Origin: Datisca glomerata
Taxonomy: Eukaryota > Streptophyta > Magnoliopsida > Cucurbitales > Datiscaceae
Assembly: GCA_003255025.1 (NCBI GenBank)
Contig: QANY01008599.1
Span: 601,737 to 665,736 of the forward strand
Length of the DNA stretch: 64,000 nt
Reading direction: 5' to 3'
Each line of letters opens with the position of its first letter. The stretch's first letter is position 1. Made by a program: the position numbers and the translations under genes. The notes beneath the pieces are model-generated. The model made no database searches, was not told the origin of the DNA, and saw only the letters and a list, made by a program, of their open reading frames with translations. Below are positions 46,328-58,315 of this stretch, piece by piece.

Positions 46328-46365
46328 CATCACTACTACTAACTTATACATCACATTGAAAGAAA

Positions 46366-46918
46366 ATGGAAACTTTAACCAAATACATTTGTTTCATAGC
46401 ATTTCTTGTGATTCTAAGCATAAGTAGCTTCGCAGGAGTTAATGGGGGAGGTGAATGTGGGAAAGCTTCTCCTGATACAGAAGCATTTAAATTAGCTCCT
46501 TGTGCATCAGCAGCAGAAGATGAAGGTGCTCAAGTCTCTAGCAGATGTTGCAGTCAAGTGAAGAAGTTGGGCCAGAATCCTTCCTGCCTTTGTGCTGTCA
46601 TGCTTTCTAATACCGCTAAGAGCACTGGTGTTAAGCCTGAAGTTGCTATCACCATTCCTAAACGATGTAACATCCCTGATCGCCCTGTCGGTTACAAGTG
46701 TGGAGGTGCGTGGCTATAGTATTTTCCTTTCTGGGTTTAACCCGTTAACAGTTTTATCAACTTTTTATTGAAAAAAATTTATACTTGCGGTAATTTGTGT
46801 AATAAGTTGTGATTGCAAAATAGTCAAAGTAGAGGAGTGTTGTTGTAATTTAGCCTTCCCCATATTCTAAAATGCTGATATCTTTGTTTTTGTTTTTGCA
46901 GGTTACACGCTGCCTTGA
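46366..46918 (+). CDS. DIR1-like lipid-transfer protein (two exons)
   Basis: Exon 1 is 46366-46705 and exon 2 46902-46918, giving 118 residues. The intron (GTGCGT...TTTTTGCAG) splits a Gly codon. Unspliced, the frame would end in AWL; spliced, it ends CGGYTLP, the typical C-terminus of DIR1-type proteins, which supports the join. Residues 1-27 form a signal peptide (hydrophobic FIAFLVILSISSFAG), so the mature protein is secreted. Eight cysteines follow the lipid-transfer pattern C...C...CC...CXC...C...C (ECG, PCAS, RCCSQ, SCLCA, RCNI, KCGG). They make four disulfides around a hydrophobic pocket. IPDRPVGYKCG is characteristic. DIR1 proteins carry lipid signals in systemic acquired resistance; whether this paralogue does so is inference. 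Confidence 0.93.
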
Positions 46919-47531
46919 AAATGGAAGAACATCTTTGTCCTGTGGTTGTAAGAGAGACAGGTTTTAGTGTTAAAAGTTTTGTTGGTTTTAAGAATAATGA
47001 ATGAACTGTAATGCTTAAAGATTGTAATCTGTTACAATCAATGTTAGTATTTGGATAATAATGTGATCAATTTGTGCATATCAGCAAGAGCTCCATTTAG
47101 ATTGAATTCACATGTTAATCCCAAATCAGAAACTACAAGTACAAGATTTCATCAGATTCATATCCATAAGCATATATCAGCTCGGACTACAACACTTTCC
47201 CACCCAAAGTAAATCTTAGCTTAGACAAAAAAACCAAAAAAGAAAAGAAAACCCATGAAGATTTTACAAGCCCTTTTATCCTTTGAACTCTATATGCTTT
47301 ACTATAAACCTAGTAGCGTTTAAGTTATTAAAAAAACACTAATTTAAGTCACACTCTCACTACCTCCATGGCAACATCCCCTGCAACATAATGAGAAAAA
47401 AACATGGTTCAGTTAATTAGATCAATTTAGTTCTTACATCTGTAACTCATAATTGTGAATCGAAAGCATGTTCAGCCGAATTATTACCTTTAAAGGTGGA
47501 GGCATATGCATATTTTGTTAAGCTGTTTGTG
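46919..47531. other. Convergent 3' regions
   Basis: This contains the 3' UTR of the lipid-transfer gene (AATAATGAATG near 46992 and AATAAT near 47060 are possible poly(A) signals). It also contains the 3' UTR of the minus-strand gene, transcribed toward it. No other gene is seen. Confidence 0.6.
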
Positions 47532-48433
47532 TTAGTAGTAGAGAGAACCTGCGTCAACCAAAATACATAAAGAAAAAAATGTATAATCACAAACTCAGCT
47601 ACTGAAACTTACAGAGTTCATTAGTTCCATACCCTGCCACCAATTTCCACGCGAAGCGCAGGAATTGCTTCCATTCGGGTCGTCATCGCTTCTGTCTTTC
47701 TTGAACTGATAAAGAATATGAGAAAATTCATAATATCAGGAGATTAAATGAGAAAGAATATATAAGAGCAAGATTATGCTTACGATATGGTGAGATTGAG
47801 CGGGTTTGGTGGTTGGAGAATAATTTTCTTGGCCACCATAGTAAATGGATGAACTGAAGTAGCATGGCTCTGCACTTTCTTTTTGATACATGCAGCTCAT
47901 GTCTTTGTTGGTCATGCCACTGCTTCTGCCTCTAGGATTATTCTCTGATTTTTAGTTAAATTAGTTAAAGATCAAGCTTTAAGGGCTAAGAATCCTAGAT
48001 TACAGAGCTTGAGATTGTAAAAAATAGAGAATAAAAATCACAGTTTACAGACAAGAAATGGAGAGAATTGAAAACCAAAAAAGGTGAATTTTTTAGAGGA
48101 TTAGCAGACCTGGGTTTCCATATTTGTCACTCCCAGATTCATTCTCAGAATCCCTTTTTCTTCCTTTACTCAGAACCTAAAAATCAGAAAATGATGAGAA
48201 GAAAATCCAAATTTTGCCATATAAATAGCAACAAAATTCAAAAAACGAGTTGATGTAAATAGTTGAAGGAGAAATACCACAGATGGAGGTGGGAAAATAG
48301 AGCCAAATATTCCAGTTGAGGAATGCGAATAAGAAGAAGAAGAAGCAGAGGAGGAGTCTTTTGGACCAAAGAGATGATCTAAATTAGTCATAGATGAAGA
48401 TGATGAGCCTGAAAGTTGCTTCTGGCTCTCCAT
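47532..48433 (-). CDS. Plant protein of unknown function, C-terminal GNWWQGSLYY (five exons)
   Basis: Exons on the minus strand: 48278-48433, 48110-48176, 47784-47944, 47633-47705 and 47532-47548, together 474 bases and 157 residues. Every intron has GT and AG, and all joins keep the frame, which is strong support. The N-terminus is Ser-rich (MESQKQLSGSSSSS), followed by DHLFGPKDSS and GIFGSIFPPPSVV. The middle is charged and polar. YFSSSIYYGGQENYSP precedes the last part, and the protein ends with GNWWQGSLYY. No signal peptide or membrane span; predicted mostly disordered, probably cytosolic or nuclear. The GxFGSIFPP block and the terminal NWWQGSLYY look conserved across plants (from memory, unverified). 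Function unknown. A TATA box lies at 48656-48663, giving a leader of roughly 190 bases. Confidence 0.88.
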
Positions 48434-48655
48434 TATAATAACAGGTGTCAGCTAACGAACAAAAACTACTACTTGATAGTTGTCTTAAAGACCAAACCAA
48501 ACAAGCTAAGAACAGAAAAGACAAACGAGCAATGGATAAGGTTTTGCAGAGGAACAAAAGGAAGATAGTTTGGCAGAGGAAGACAAAGTGCAAAGCACAG
48601 AGCACGTGAAGATTGCAGATGTGAAGGATGTGAACAAACTCTCTCATCTATTTAA

Positions 48656-48663
48656 TATTTATA
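48656..48663 (-). promoter_or_regulatory. TATA box of the GNWWQGSLYY gene
   Basis: On the minus strand GGGCTATAAATATT occurs 223 bases before the start codon, the only strong TATA in this interval. An ACGTG core (complement of GCACGTGAA at 48602-48610) lies downstream of the predicted start site. Confidence 0.6.
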
Positions 48664-49901
48664 GCCCCCCAAAAGGCAAGAACAAATTATTAACTTATTT
48701 AAAAAATAATAGAGTAAATAAAACAAACTTACATCAGTATTGTCATATCTACACAAATACATCTTTTAATTTCAAAATGCAAGTAGAAACATTTTTAGAT
48801 CATTGTAATAAACTCATAACTTTGTAATATATACATTTCCTTCCAACATGTCACACCTGTCATTTTATTGTAATTTCATATTGATAGGTCATTATATATA
48901 TAATTGAGGGTTTGATCAGTAGATGAGACGATTTTAATTTCCTGAAAGAAAAAAAATATTATTCTCCAACCGATTGATCCCGTTGATCATATAACTGGAG
49001 GGGAGGGAACATGTACTATATATATTATTTTCTATTAAGAAAAATATAAAACATTAATAAGATATGAATTACAGAATGACACTTTTGACACTTTACGCCA
49101 AATTATTAGTGACAAAGGAACATTATTGGAACTATAGCCGAGAATGTGTAGTTTATAGCAGAGAAATTGTAGTTTATAGCAGAGAATTTGTAGTTTATAG
49201 TAGAGAACATTATTGGAACTATACGATGAACAATTTTTTTAAAAACTTTAAATTTCAATCGTTTTACTTGTGCGAGGATAGATTTCAAGCACTAAAAGAT
49301 ATTGTTAACAAGGCAAAATCAAATGAAAATCTGAATATGAAAACGTAGTTATTTTCCTTTAAGGTTATTTTTCCAAATTTTCTTTGAAAATAGCTATGCG
49401 TGTGACATAATTATTTCTAGAGTCATTTTTCTTTAATTTTATTTCCAAATTTTACTGTTTTAAATAAAAGGAATTACACTGTATCTGATATGTGGGGGTC
49501 AGACCATTAATCTAACGAGAAACTGATATTGACATTGTAAATGCTTTTCCCCTTGTGCCATTGCACTAAAATTCCAGCATCTTCTTTGCTCAATGTGACA
49601 TGGGTCCGTAGAAATAGGGCCAAGTGGACATATTGACAGCCCTAAACCTGTTATGCCACGCAACCCCATACTAAAATCTCTGACTCTGCTCTTGAGTGGT
49701 CCAATCTAATGCTTATCTGATATCTCTAGTTTGGCAGTTGAGAAAAAAAAAGGAAAAAGAAAGAAAACGAGGGAATCAAGAAAATGAATAGAGAAAATTG
49801 TTCTCTTCCCCAACACTCAATTTTATGTAAAGAAAAGAGATGCAGTGCCTAATAGAAGCTTCTTAACAACTTTTTTTAACATCCTAACCTACTGATGTAT
49901 C
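48664..49901. other. Intergenic DNA before the Tat-like element
   Basis: AT-rich, without a recognised gene. The open frame 49064-49348 contains short repeats (see next entry) and is not a known family. Confidence 0.35.
49117..49223. repeat. 21-base tandem repeat framed by a 19-base direct repeat
   Basis: GAGAATTTGTAGTTTATAGCA-type units repeat three to four times (49138-49204). They are bracketed on both sides by GAACATTATTGGAACTATA (49117-49135 and 49205-49223). In frame this gives YSRExVV repeats. Confidence 0.85.
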
Positions 49902-50529
49902 TGTAGGGGAGAAAAAAATATCCAGACTAAAATCTACTCAATAATATTTTTAGACAAGATCTAATATTCTCATTTCTCGATTATGACCCATATTAAGTTC
50001 AAACCGAAAACTCCTCCGTGACCGAAGTCACCATGATGACTGAGACACCCTTCACGACCAGATCGATGGAGACGACCTCACCTATACTTACACTACTAAG
50101 GTCATACATATGATGAAATAATCTCATACCTAGGATTGTGGCTACTCAAGATAGCCGATATCATTTTCCTGTCACGATATGATATATTAATCAATCATAC
50201 AAGGAAATGATAGGCACACATCAAATCTATCAAAAAATCTCAATGGTTATTAAAGAAGATAAGATGATAACCAAAGTATCATGATCAAAGAATAATATTC
50301 CATGGATATCTCCGTTCCTTATCAGAATAAGGAAGAAGATACACTGAACCTGAACGTTTGACTGATACAAAAAATCATTATAATATATGATGATCTCCAT
50401 TAAACGCTAAGCAATTCTCCACACTGCTTTCATGATCATTTTTTATAATTGCAGACCCTTAGACGAATCACTGAGCGACACATAACAGACCCCTTGACAG
50501 TCGATGCTGGCATAATTTTTGCATCAACA
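49902..50529 (+). repeat. 5' LTR of the Tat-like element
   Basis: 628 bases, aligned with 62311-63002. It lacks about 70 bases present in the 3' LTR (62828-62900, including GTGGGGCACCCCCTGGTGTC), a segment that looks ancestral because similar GC-rich motifs occur in related Tat LTRs. Confidence 0.85.
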
Positions 50530-50530
50530 G

Positions 50531-50550
50531 TTTAGCGCTATCTGTAGGAA
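50531..50550 (+). promoter_or_regulatory. Primer-binding site of the Tat-like element
   Basis: TTTAGCGCTATCTGTAGGAA begins two bases after the LTR end, matching the Tat-lineage form with four substitutions. Confidence 0.65.
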
Positions 50551-52180
50551 CGAAGATCTCCCATTTTTCAAAATTGATCAAAAATCAAAATCTTCCGCCA
50601 CGATCGTCACTACAGTTGTGAAACGATCCAAAAAAAGTTAGAATAATCATGAAGGAAGTATTGATAGAGAAAATTGGAGAATTATTGTGGTCACCGTCAC
50701 CATAAATTGTTCATCATTACTGGAATCCGCAACTGACGTCACGATAAACACCGCAGCTACCATCGTTGACCAAGAAAAAAAAGGATGAAAATCACGAAGC
50801 CGGCGAGCCACGAGATGAAACACGACCAACATTGGTGAAACACCAACGGTGAAGTGCGTCCAACGCCGCAACACACCCATGGCCTCGACGACGTCGTCGA
50901 GCCTCACAGCCCAAGAACCGCCGTAGATTCAAAGGAGGTGCCACATGAATCTCCTATAATTCTAAATATTGAATCTTAGATCTATAAAAAAAGGAAAAAA
51001 TATTTGACTGCAAAACACCGATAAATGGACTCATACGGAGGATTCCTATATTTTAAACTGTCGCCGGTCAAAGACGGATGCCAGAAGCCACCGCACGTGC
51101 CACCACGCGCCGACATCTCACCATCCTTACCCAACTTCAGTAGACTGGGTTAACTTACTCAGATCCTAAAACGTGGGTCCATTAAACGAGCCCAAAAGAG
51201 CTCACTAAAATGGCCCATGGGGAAGAGGATAGAGCTTATGAAGCCCAATACACGTGGCCCAGCTTGGCATAAGCTCCAGATCCACATCAGGAGCAACGCG
51301 CAACCTGTTGGCCCATGGGCTTTGGGCCAAGTCTTCCCTCCAGCAAGCCCAACACCTTGCCTAGCTTCTCACAGGCCCAATGCATGCTCATTCCTTCAAA
51401 TGGCCCAATCAGCTCCTCCAAATCAGTTTTGCCAGGTTCTGAATAAAAAATTGGCGGAGCAAACACGTAATAAATACAAACTCAAGGGAAGATTTATTTA
51501 CGCACAATAATTAATACTATTTATTTAATTTTTATTAGTAAGCAATTTATTTGCTTATTATTCATTTTAATGTGATTAAATAACAAAATTCTCTTTAATT
51601 AATCTACACTATTTGATGTGCTACTAATGTAAGGAGAATAATGTTATTATTTACATCAATATTATTTAATATCTCAGATATTAGTGAGCTTCAAGATCGG
51701 GAAGCTAACGAGTCATATCGATGATTTCCATTAAAATTTTAAGGAAAATAAATACAATAAATATTACTTAGCATCTTGGACAAGAGCAAGTTTCAAGATT
51801 CAGACACAGATCATAAATCTCAGATCTGCATTATTTTAGATTTTTATTCTCTCAAAACCAAGAGTCACATTGATAGTATCCATTAAATTTTTGAAGTACG
51901 TTTTTATTTTTATGTGCAAGTTTACTATTCTTTTCAAGAATATTTTTTAAAGCACTTTACTTTAGTATGATATCAAGCATGAAACCATTATAAGCAACAA
52001 GACCCTAGAACATAATATAAAGTCCCATAATTTCTTAATTATATCACCAAGATACCTCATCACGAGTTTTATGAATCGTTTGGGCCCGCTAGATAGGGGA
52101 TAAGAAACTTGAAATAAAGTGTGTGTGTGTGTGTGTATATATAGTAAATCTCCTAGGAATATATAAGGGCAATTAAAACA
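50551..52180. other. Decayed leader and gag region of the Tat-like element
   Basis: No gag or protease motif was found. GC-rich patches (50640-50930, with CGACGACGTCGTCG, and 51050-51430) are probably leader remnants. A (GT)n microsatellite with TATATA lies near 52122-52142. Open frames here (50647-50907 minus, 51217-51510 plus) show no motif. Confidence 0.5.
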
Positions 52181-52622
52181 TAAATTACACAAATACTCTC
52201 ATGAGAGAACAATCTTAATTATCAAGATCCGAAAAGTCATAAATTAGGCAGATACTCCCATGAGAGAGCAAGCTTAATTATCAAGATCCGCGATATCACA
52301 GATTACATAAATTCATATACGAGAGGGAAATCTTAATTATCACGATCTGAGATGTCGCAAGTGCTCCCACGAGGGAACAAGCATTATTATCAAGATGTGA
52401 GAGGTCAAGGATTACACAAATACTCCGGAAGATATCAAACATGAATATCAAGATCTTAGAGGTCATAAATTACTATGAGAGAGCATGCATAATTATCAAG
52501 ATCCGAGAGCTCACAAATTACACAAATGCTCATGTGAGACATCAAGCAAGACCTAAGAGGTCATAGATTATAAAAATGCTCTCGTGAGAGAGCAAGCATA
52601 AATATCGAGACCTGAGAGGTCC
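52181..52622. repeat. Minisatellite, about 55-65 base unit
   Basis: About seven to eight copies built of GAGAGAGCAAGCTTAATTAT, CAAGATCCGAGAGGTCA and AATTACACAAATACTCCCAT. Tat-lineage elements often carry such arrays. Confidence 0.85.
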
Positions 52623-52639
52623 ACTACCGTGACTACTTG

Positions 52640-52916
52640 GCCAACACGATAAAGAAAAAATTGAAGAACGGAAAGTGGAAGTCCTGTTTAGGGTTCAATG
52701 ACCTGAATAAGCATGCCTAAAGGACAACTTCTCTATTCCAAAAATTAATAAATTGATGGACGCTACAACGAGGCACGAGATGTTCAGTGTCATGAATGCC
52801 TTCTCCGAGTACAATCAAGTACTCATTCATCCATGAGACCTAAAGAAGACGACCTTTGTGACTGAGACGAAGACTTATTGCTACAAAGTCATGTCAGGTA
52901 GACTGAAGAACGCAGG
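52640..52916 (+). pseudogene. Reverse transcriptase, N-terminal part (Tat-like)
   Basis: KNGKWKSCLGFNDLNKHA then KLINLMDATTRHEMFSVMNAF then SEYNQVLIHP, stop, then DLKKTTFVTETKTYCYKVMS and LKNAG. This matches the RT core of plant Tat gypsy elements (DFTDLNKACP, MDAFSGYNQI, TYCYKVMPFGLKNAG). It is cut at KNAG by the Athila-like insertion and resumes at 59537 with GTAYQHLV. Confidence 0.85.
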
Positions 52917-54144
52917 TGATGAGTGTCTTTCACACTCATATTTTAGTTAATCTTAACTTTAATTTTGTTAGTTCTTTTAGAGTTATTGTTTGATTTATTT
53001 TTGTTTTATTTTTATTTTCATAGGTAAATTATTCTCGTGCATTCGGGTTGACTTTAAACGACTGGGAAGACCGAAAATGCAAAGAAATCAAGAAAAGGAT
53101 GGAACTGGATAGAAGGACCAGCGTCGTGACGCTGGGTGCAAGCAGCTGGGCGCTGGTCGCTAGCTAGCTAGGTAGTAAGTCAATGCCGCGACGCTGGCGC
53201 GATAACGTTTTCCACATTTCTTCTTCTTCTTCTTCTTCTATTTTATCCTTATCGAACCCTAGTATATAAATATAATAGTTTAGGTCTTTTGAGGACTCTT
53301 TGGACATGACAAGTAGAGGAGAAAGCTTTTGGAGGAGGAAATATAGATAGATTCAATCGGATCTCAACTTCAATTCATCTTCAAATCTAGTTTTTCTTCT
53401 CTATTCCTCTATGTTCATGAATATTATTAGATTGCTTTCTTATTCTTGTATTTTTTAATTTTTTTATCTAGGACAACGACGCAACCAAACCATGATTGTT
53501 CATAAAATTTGATTTTCAAATCATTCAATGTTTATTCAGTATTATTGAGTGTTATAATCCGTTCTTAATGCTTGTGATTGTCTGGCCAACTATTGCATGA
53601 CTTTAGATATAATTTTGAGACTGAAAAGTGATGATTAAAATTGATCTTTGTTTATAACACCATTAAGATTTTATAAGTTAGAGATATAATGGATCTAGTG
53701 TAGTAATTATAATTTCTTGTGCTTAATGAGTTTCAACTTATTGAATCTTGATAGAAATGTGAGATTAGTATTTTTGATTCATTGTTATCGATACTTGAGA
53801 AAGATTTATAATTACTTTAGAGAAATTCGCTATCAATAATTTGATAAATATTGATTGATTGAGTTTTAAAATTTTGAGCATATTTGGTTTGGTGAAATCG
53901 GAATCCCTAGATCTTTTATCTATTCAAATTTGAATTTTTTTTCTTTATCAAATTTTTATCATTTTAGTTTAATTAGAATTTTAGTTTAATTAAAACTCCC
54001 AGTTTTTCATCATTCTCAATTAGAATTAAGTCTAGTTAATTTCAATATTAATATCTATCAATCTTCTGGATGATACTCTATTTTTATAAAAGTTTAATAC
54101 CTGACGACGATAGTGTACACTTGCGCTATAGAAAAAACATAACA
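52917..54144 (+). repeat. 5' LTR of the Athila-like element
   Basis: Starts TGATGAGTGTCTTTCACACT and ends ...CATAACA. It aligns with 58316-59536 throughout, with landmarks GCGTCGTGACGCTGGGTGCA/ GACGTCATGACGCTGGG and GACGATAGTGTACACTTGC. Confidence 0.9.
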
Positions 54145-54146
54145 AG

Positions 54147-54165
54147 TTTTCGGCGTCGCTGCCGG
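54147..54165 (+). promoter_or_regulatory. Primer-binding site of the Athila-like element
   Basis: TTTTCGGCGTCGCTGCCGG two bases after the LTR corresponds to TTTTGGCGCCGTTGCCGG typical of Athila elements, with a few substitutions. Confidence 0.8.
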
Positions 54166-54386
54166 AGATTGATTTTTGTAATTAATATTGGAGTTACATA
54201 TTCTTAATTTTACTTCGAGTCTTAGTTTTTTTATGGTTGTTTACTATTTTGAATTTTCAAACATTTTCTAAGTCGTATGAGAAAATTTGGAAGCAAAAAT
54301 TTGACTTCCCTAAATTTAAAAATTGAGCGAACTTGTCGTCGTAATAGTAAAGTGAGGAGAGAAGCTTCTAAAAATCTCAAGAAAAA

Positions 54387-55199
54387 ATGGAAGACGCTCG
54401 AGAAAATCTTGAAATTGTGAACAATCAAAATAACCGGGCAATTCAGGATTATGTTATGCCAGTGGTTAATGAGGTCGCATCTACCATTCAACACTCTGTT
54501 ATTATTGCCAACAATTTTGAGATTAAGCGGGATATCATTCAAGCAATTCAGTTGAGTGACATGCCTAATGATGATCCAAATGTTCACATAACCACTTTTC
54601 TCGAAATTTGTCATACATTTAAGCACAACAATGTCTCAACTGATGCAATTCTGCTGAGATTATTCCCATTTTTACTTCGAGATAAGGCTAAGAGTTGGTT
54701 GAACTCTTTACTTTCTGGATCAATCACCACTTGGAATGGACCTTCTGAGAAATTTTTGGTTAAATTCTTTCCATCAGCTAAGACAACCAAGATGAGGAAT
54801 GAGATAACTACTTTTATCCAATATGATATGGAGTCTCTTGATGAAGCTTGTGAGAGGTTTAAAGAGATGTTGAAAGCATGCCCACATCATGGACTCCCTG
54901 TATGGCTACAAGTCTAAATTTTCTACAATGGTTTAGGAAATTCAATGAGGACACTAGTGGATGCATCAACAGAAGGAGCTTTAATGGGTAAAACACATGA
55001 GGAGGCTTATGCTTGGCTTGAAGAGATGACTGCTAATGCCTATCAATGGCCAATTGAGCGCAACATACGAAGAAAGATTCATGGAGTTCATGAAGTCGAT
55101 GCTCTTACTACTCAAGTAGCTACAGTCTCGAAGCAATTGAGCTCTTTCACCACCAATGCTAGTGCTATTCATGCTTCACAAGAAGTTTGTAATTTGTGA
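54387..55199 (+). pseudogene. Athila-like gag, one in-frame stop
   Basis: Starting MEDARENLEIVNN, the frame runs 176 codons to TAA at 54915, then continues in the same frame to TGA at 55197. Landmarks: NDDPNVHITTFLEIC, LFPFLLRDKAKSWLNSL, GSITTWNGPSEKFLVKFFP, ETF-like SLDEACERFKEML, CPHHGLPVWLQV-stop-IFYNGL, TLVDASTEGALMGKTHEEAY. The start of the zinc-knuckle region (EVCNL) follows the second stop, and further traces (NPLSNTYNQG) lie beyond in another frame near 55300. Confidence 0.88.
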
Positions 55200-55998
55200 A
55201 ATGGACCTCATCTTAGTATTTATTGTCAATCTGGTAATCTTTTTGCTCCATCTCAGTCAGAATATGTTAATTTTTGTTAGAATTACAGCAAGTCGAGTAA
55301 CCCATTGTCCAACACTTATAACCAAGGGTGCCGAAATCACCTAAATTTATTTTGGAAGAATAGTTAGAATGTGATGAATACACCAATTGCTACTCAGCCT
55401 CAATTTTAGCCTCAGCAACCTAAATTTTCTTTAGAAGATGCTCTTACCCAGTTCACAGTCAATACTACTCAATTTATAGCAAAAAAATGCTACACTTTAG
55501 AGGCAAGAAATAAGTATTCAGAGTCAAGGTGCATCTATTCAGAATTTGGAGCTTCAAATCGGTCAGCTATTAGAATTACTCACTCAAAGACCACAAGGTT
55601 CTCTATCGAGCAACACCGAGAGGAATCCAAAAGAAAAGGTAAACACCATTACTCTTCGCAGTGGCAAAGAGTTAGCAGAACCTCCAAAAGCCACTGTTGA
55701 AAATTCTTAGCCAATTGAAGTAGAAGCTGAGACAATAGGTGATGATCTTGCCAAGAGCTCAGAAAAGAAGGAAGGAAAGCCTAAGTCAAAGCTCTTTCCT
55801 GATAATCCTCCACCTATTCCATGCCCTCAGTGATTCCAAAATCAGAAATTGAATAAACAGTTTTCTAAGTTTCTTGTTGGGTTTAGAAAACTACATATAA
55901 ATATCCCTTTTGCTGATGCTTTTGAACAAATGCCGAGCTATGTCAATTCATGAAGGATATTCTCTCAAACAAGAGAAAGCCAGAGGATTATAAAATAA

Positions 55999-56760
55999 TT
56001 GCACTTACTTGTGGAGTGTAGTGCTATCTTACAGAATAAATTACCTCTGAAGTTAAATGACCCTGGGAGTTTTACTATTCCTTGCACCATTAGAAATTCA
56101 TATTTTGAAAATGCTCTATGTGATCTCGGGACTGATATCATTAGAAATTCAGTTTACAAGAAGCTAGGTCTTGGAGAAGCTAAATCCACGATGGTATCTT
56201 TACAGTTAGCTGATCGGTCTATCAGATATCCATTGGAGATTATTGAAGATGTTTTGGTAAATATGGATAAAATTATTTTCTCAACTGATTTTATTGTACT
56301 TGACATGGAGGAAAATCAAGAAATTCTAATTAGCTATGAGAAGAACCCTTATTGATGTGCAAAAAGGAGAACATATTTTGAGAGTGCAAGAAGATTAAGT
56401 AATTTTCAATGTCTTCAAAGCAATCAAACACTCAAATGATATGAATAGTTGTTTGCAGGTGGATTGTGTAGAATTGGGAGAAAGTAAATCTAGACGCATA
56501 CCATCTATTGAAAAACCATCAGTGTTAGACCTCCACCTTCGGTACACTTTTATGTGAGAAGCATCCACTCTTCCTGTCATTATCTGCCTCGTTAAATGGT
56601 AAACAAGAAGACAAGTTGCTGAGGGTGTTGAAAGAGAAAAAAATGGTCGTATGTTGGTCAATTTCTGACACAAAGAGATTTCTAAAGTCAGTGGACAACG
56701 GGTGAAGCCTGAATGATCATTATGTCTAGATGAAGACATTAAAGCAAGCGCTACTGGGAG
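55999..56760 (+). pseudogene. Athila-like protease region
   Basis: The frame 55999-56355 reads ECSAILQNKLPLKLNDPGSF, IPCTIRN, ALCDLGTDI (the usual ALCDLGASIN, so the protease motif is altered), YKKLGLGEAKSTMVSLQLAD and FIVLDMEEN. Further on, RTLIDVQKGEHILRVQED and VIFNVFKAIKH continue in a shifted frame with stops up to about 56500. The RT that should follow is absent. Confidence 0.8.
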
Positions 56761-58315
56761 TCAACCTGATTTTATTTCTGTTATATTTTTTTTTTTAGTT
56801 TTTTTTAATTATTTTTGTTTTGCTTATTTTATTTTTATTTTTCTTCAGCTTTTTATATTAAATTAAAAAAAATATGGACGAATTTGGCTCATACACCACT
56901 TTCCCTTCAGTTGAAGATAACATGAACAATGCAAAGAATGACGAGGATGATAGCTCATCATTATTCAGGGAAGTCCTCTCTACTTACTCCTTTTACATAT
57001 TTTCTTCTCATTGAGGTCAATGAAAGTTGTTGGTTCGGGGGTGATGTCTTTAATTAAAATTTCATTTTTTGGCGTTTTGCTATACACAACACTAACACCT
57101 ATGATGAGATTGGCTTTAAATTATTGATAGCTTTGGAAAAATGATAAATTTGTGTATTGGTGTGTGTTTGAACTAATTATTGATTTGTATTTCACTAGAG
57201 AATCTTGACATATTGAGCACCTACCTTTGAACGTTTGATTATCTTTTTACTTAGAGAAGGTTTATAGGACTTAAGAAATTATAATGATCTCATAAGAACT
57301 CTAGAACTATTTTGATTGTTGTTTGAGGCGAAATTCTATGCTACGCTTCACTTAGGACATGATTTAGGATATCTTTGAACCGTTTGAGCTTTTAAACCAA
57401 CCTGTGCATAATTATTTTTCTAGTCATCTCTGTTGAGCCTAAATAACCATTTTTTTCACCCATGACAATTTCACAATCTTAGAAAAAGTTTTCCCTAGTA
57501 ACCCTTTTACTCATAGTATGTGGATGTTCTGGAAAAATACTTGGAGCTATGACAATCTGGGTGGATGAGAGGGGTTTCGATATAAAAAAAATTGTGAATA
57601 AGTTTGATTTCGTAACCTTTTGGACTTGAGTGACTAAGCTCGAAGGGGTGTCTTAAAACCTAATACTCTAAGACCAACTGGTTTGGGAGCTATTAGTTGA
57701 AAGCTCGTTAAGGAAAAGAGAAGAAAAAAATAGAATGGTTGAGCATGGTTGATAATTCAAGAGGTGGAATGACAATTTTAGGGGTGTTACAAGATAAGTT
57801 GAGTTAAGCTAGTTGATTTCTAGAACACATGTGTGACTAGGGGAAAAGATTGAGCCAAAATAATATCTTTTATCCTACCCTAAACCCTAGCCATACATTA
57901 CAAGCCTATAAAAGTCCTATGATCTAAAGTGTTATGGTTTGCCTACATTAGATGAGAGTGACATGAAAAATTGGCCTATGGAGTTCTATTTATAGTTAAT
58001 GGATCCGCTTTTGCAAGATGTGGTTGCATAAAATCATTTGAGATAAAAAAGTTGGATGACTTAAGGTAACACACACGCACTCGGGATTTTACAAAGTGTA
58101 ATGTAAGTTGGTGTTTGTGTTGAAATGCTTTATGAACACAATTCATAAATTTTTCTTGGGTTATAGCTGTTTTGAAATCTCTGAGACATGTTTAGTTAGT
58201 CGAAACTTTTCATCATTTGGTCTGTAGTTTGCTAAATTAGAGTTTGATATTTCTTTATTTGATTTTTTTGTTTTGTTTTGCTCGAGAGCTAGAAAAAGTT
58301 AAGTTTGAGGGTATT
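56761..58315 (+). other. 3' non-coding part of the Athila-like element
   Basis: T-rich stretch, then sequence without recognised pol domains, ending in AAGTTTGAGGGTATT just before the 3' LTR, the likely polypurine tract. An env-like frame, present in some Athila elements, was not seen. Confidence 0.5.
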
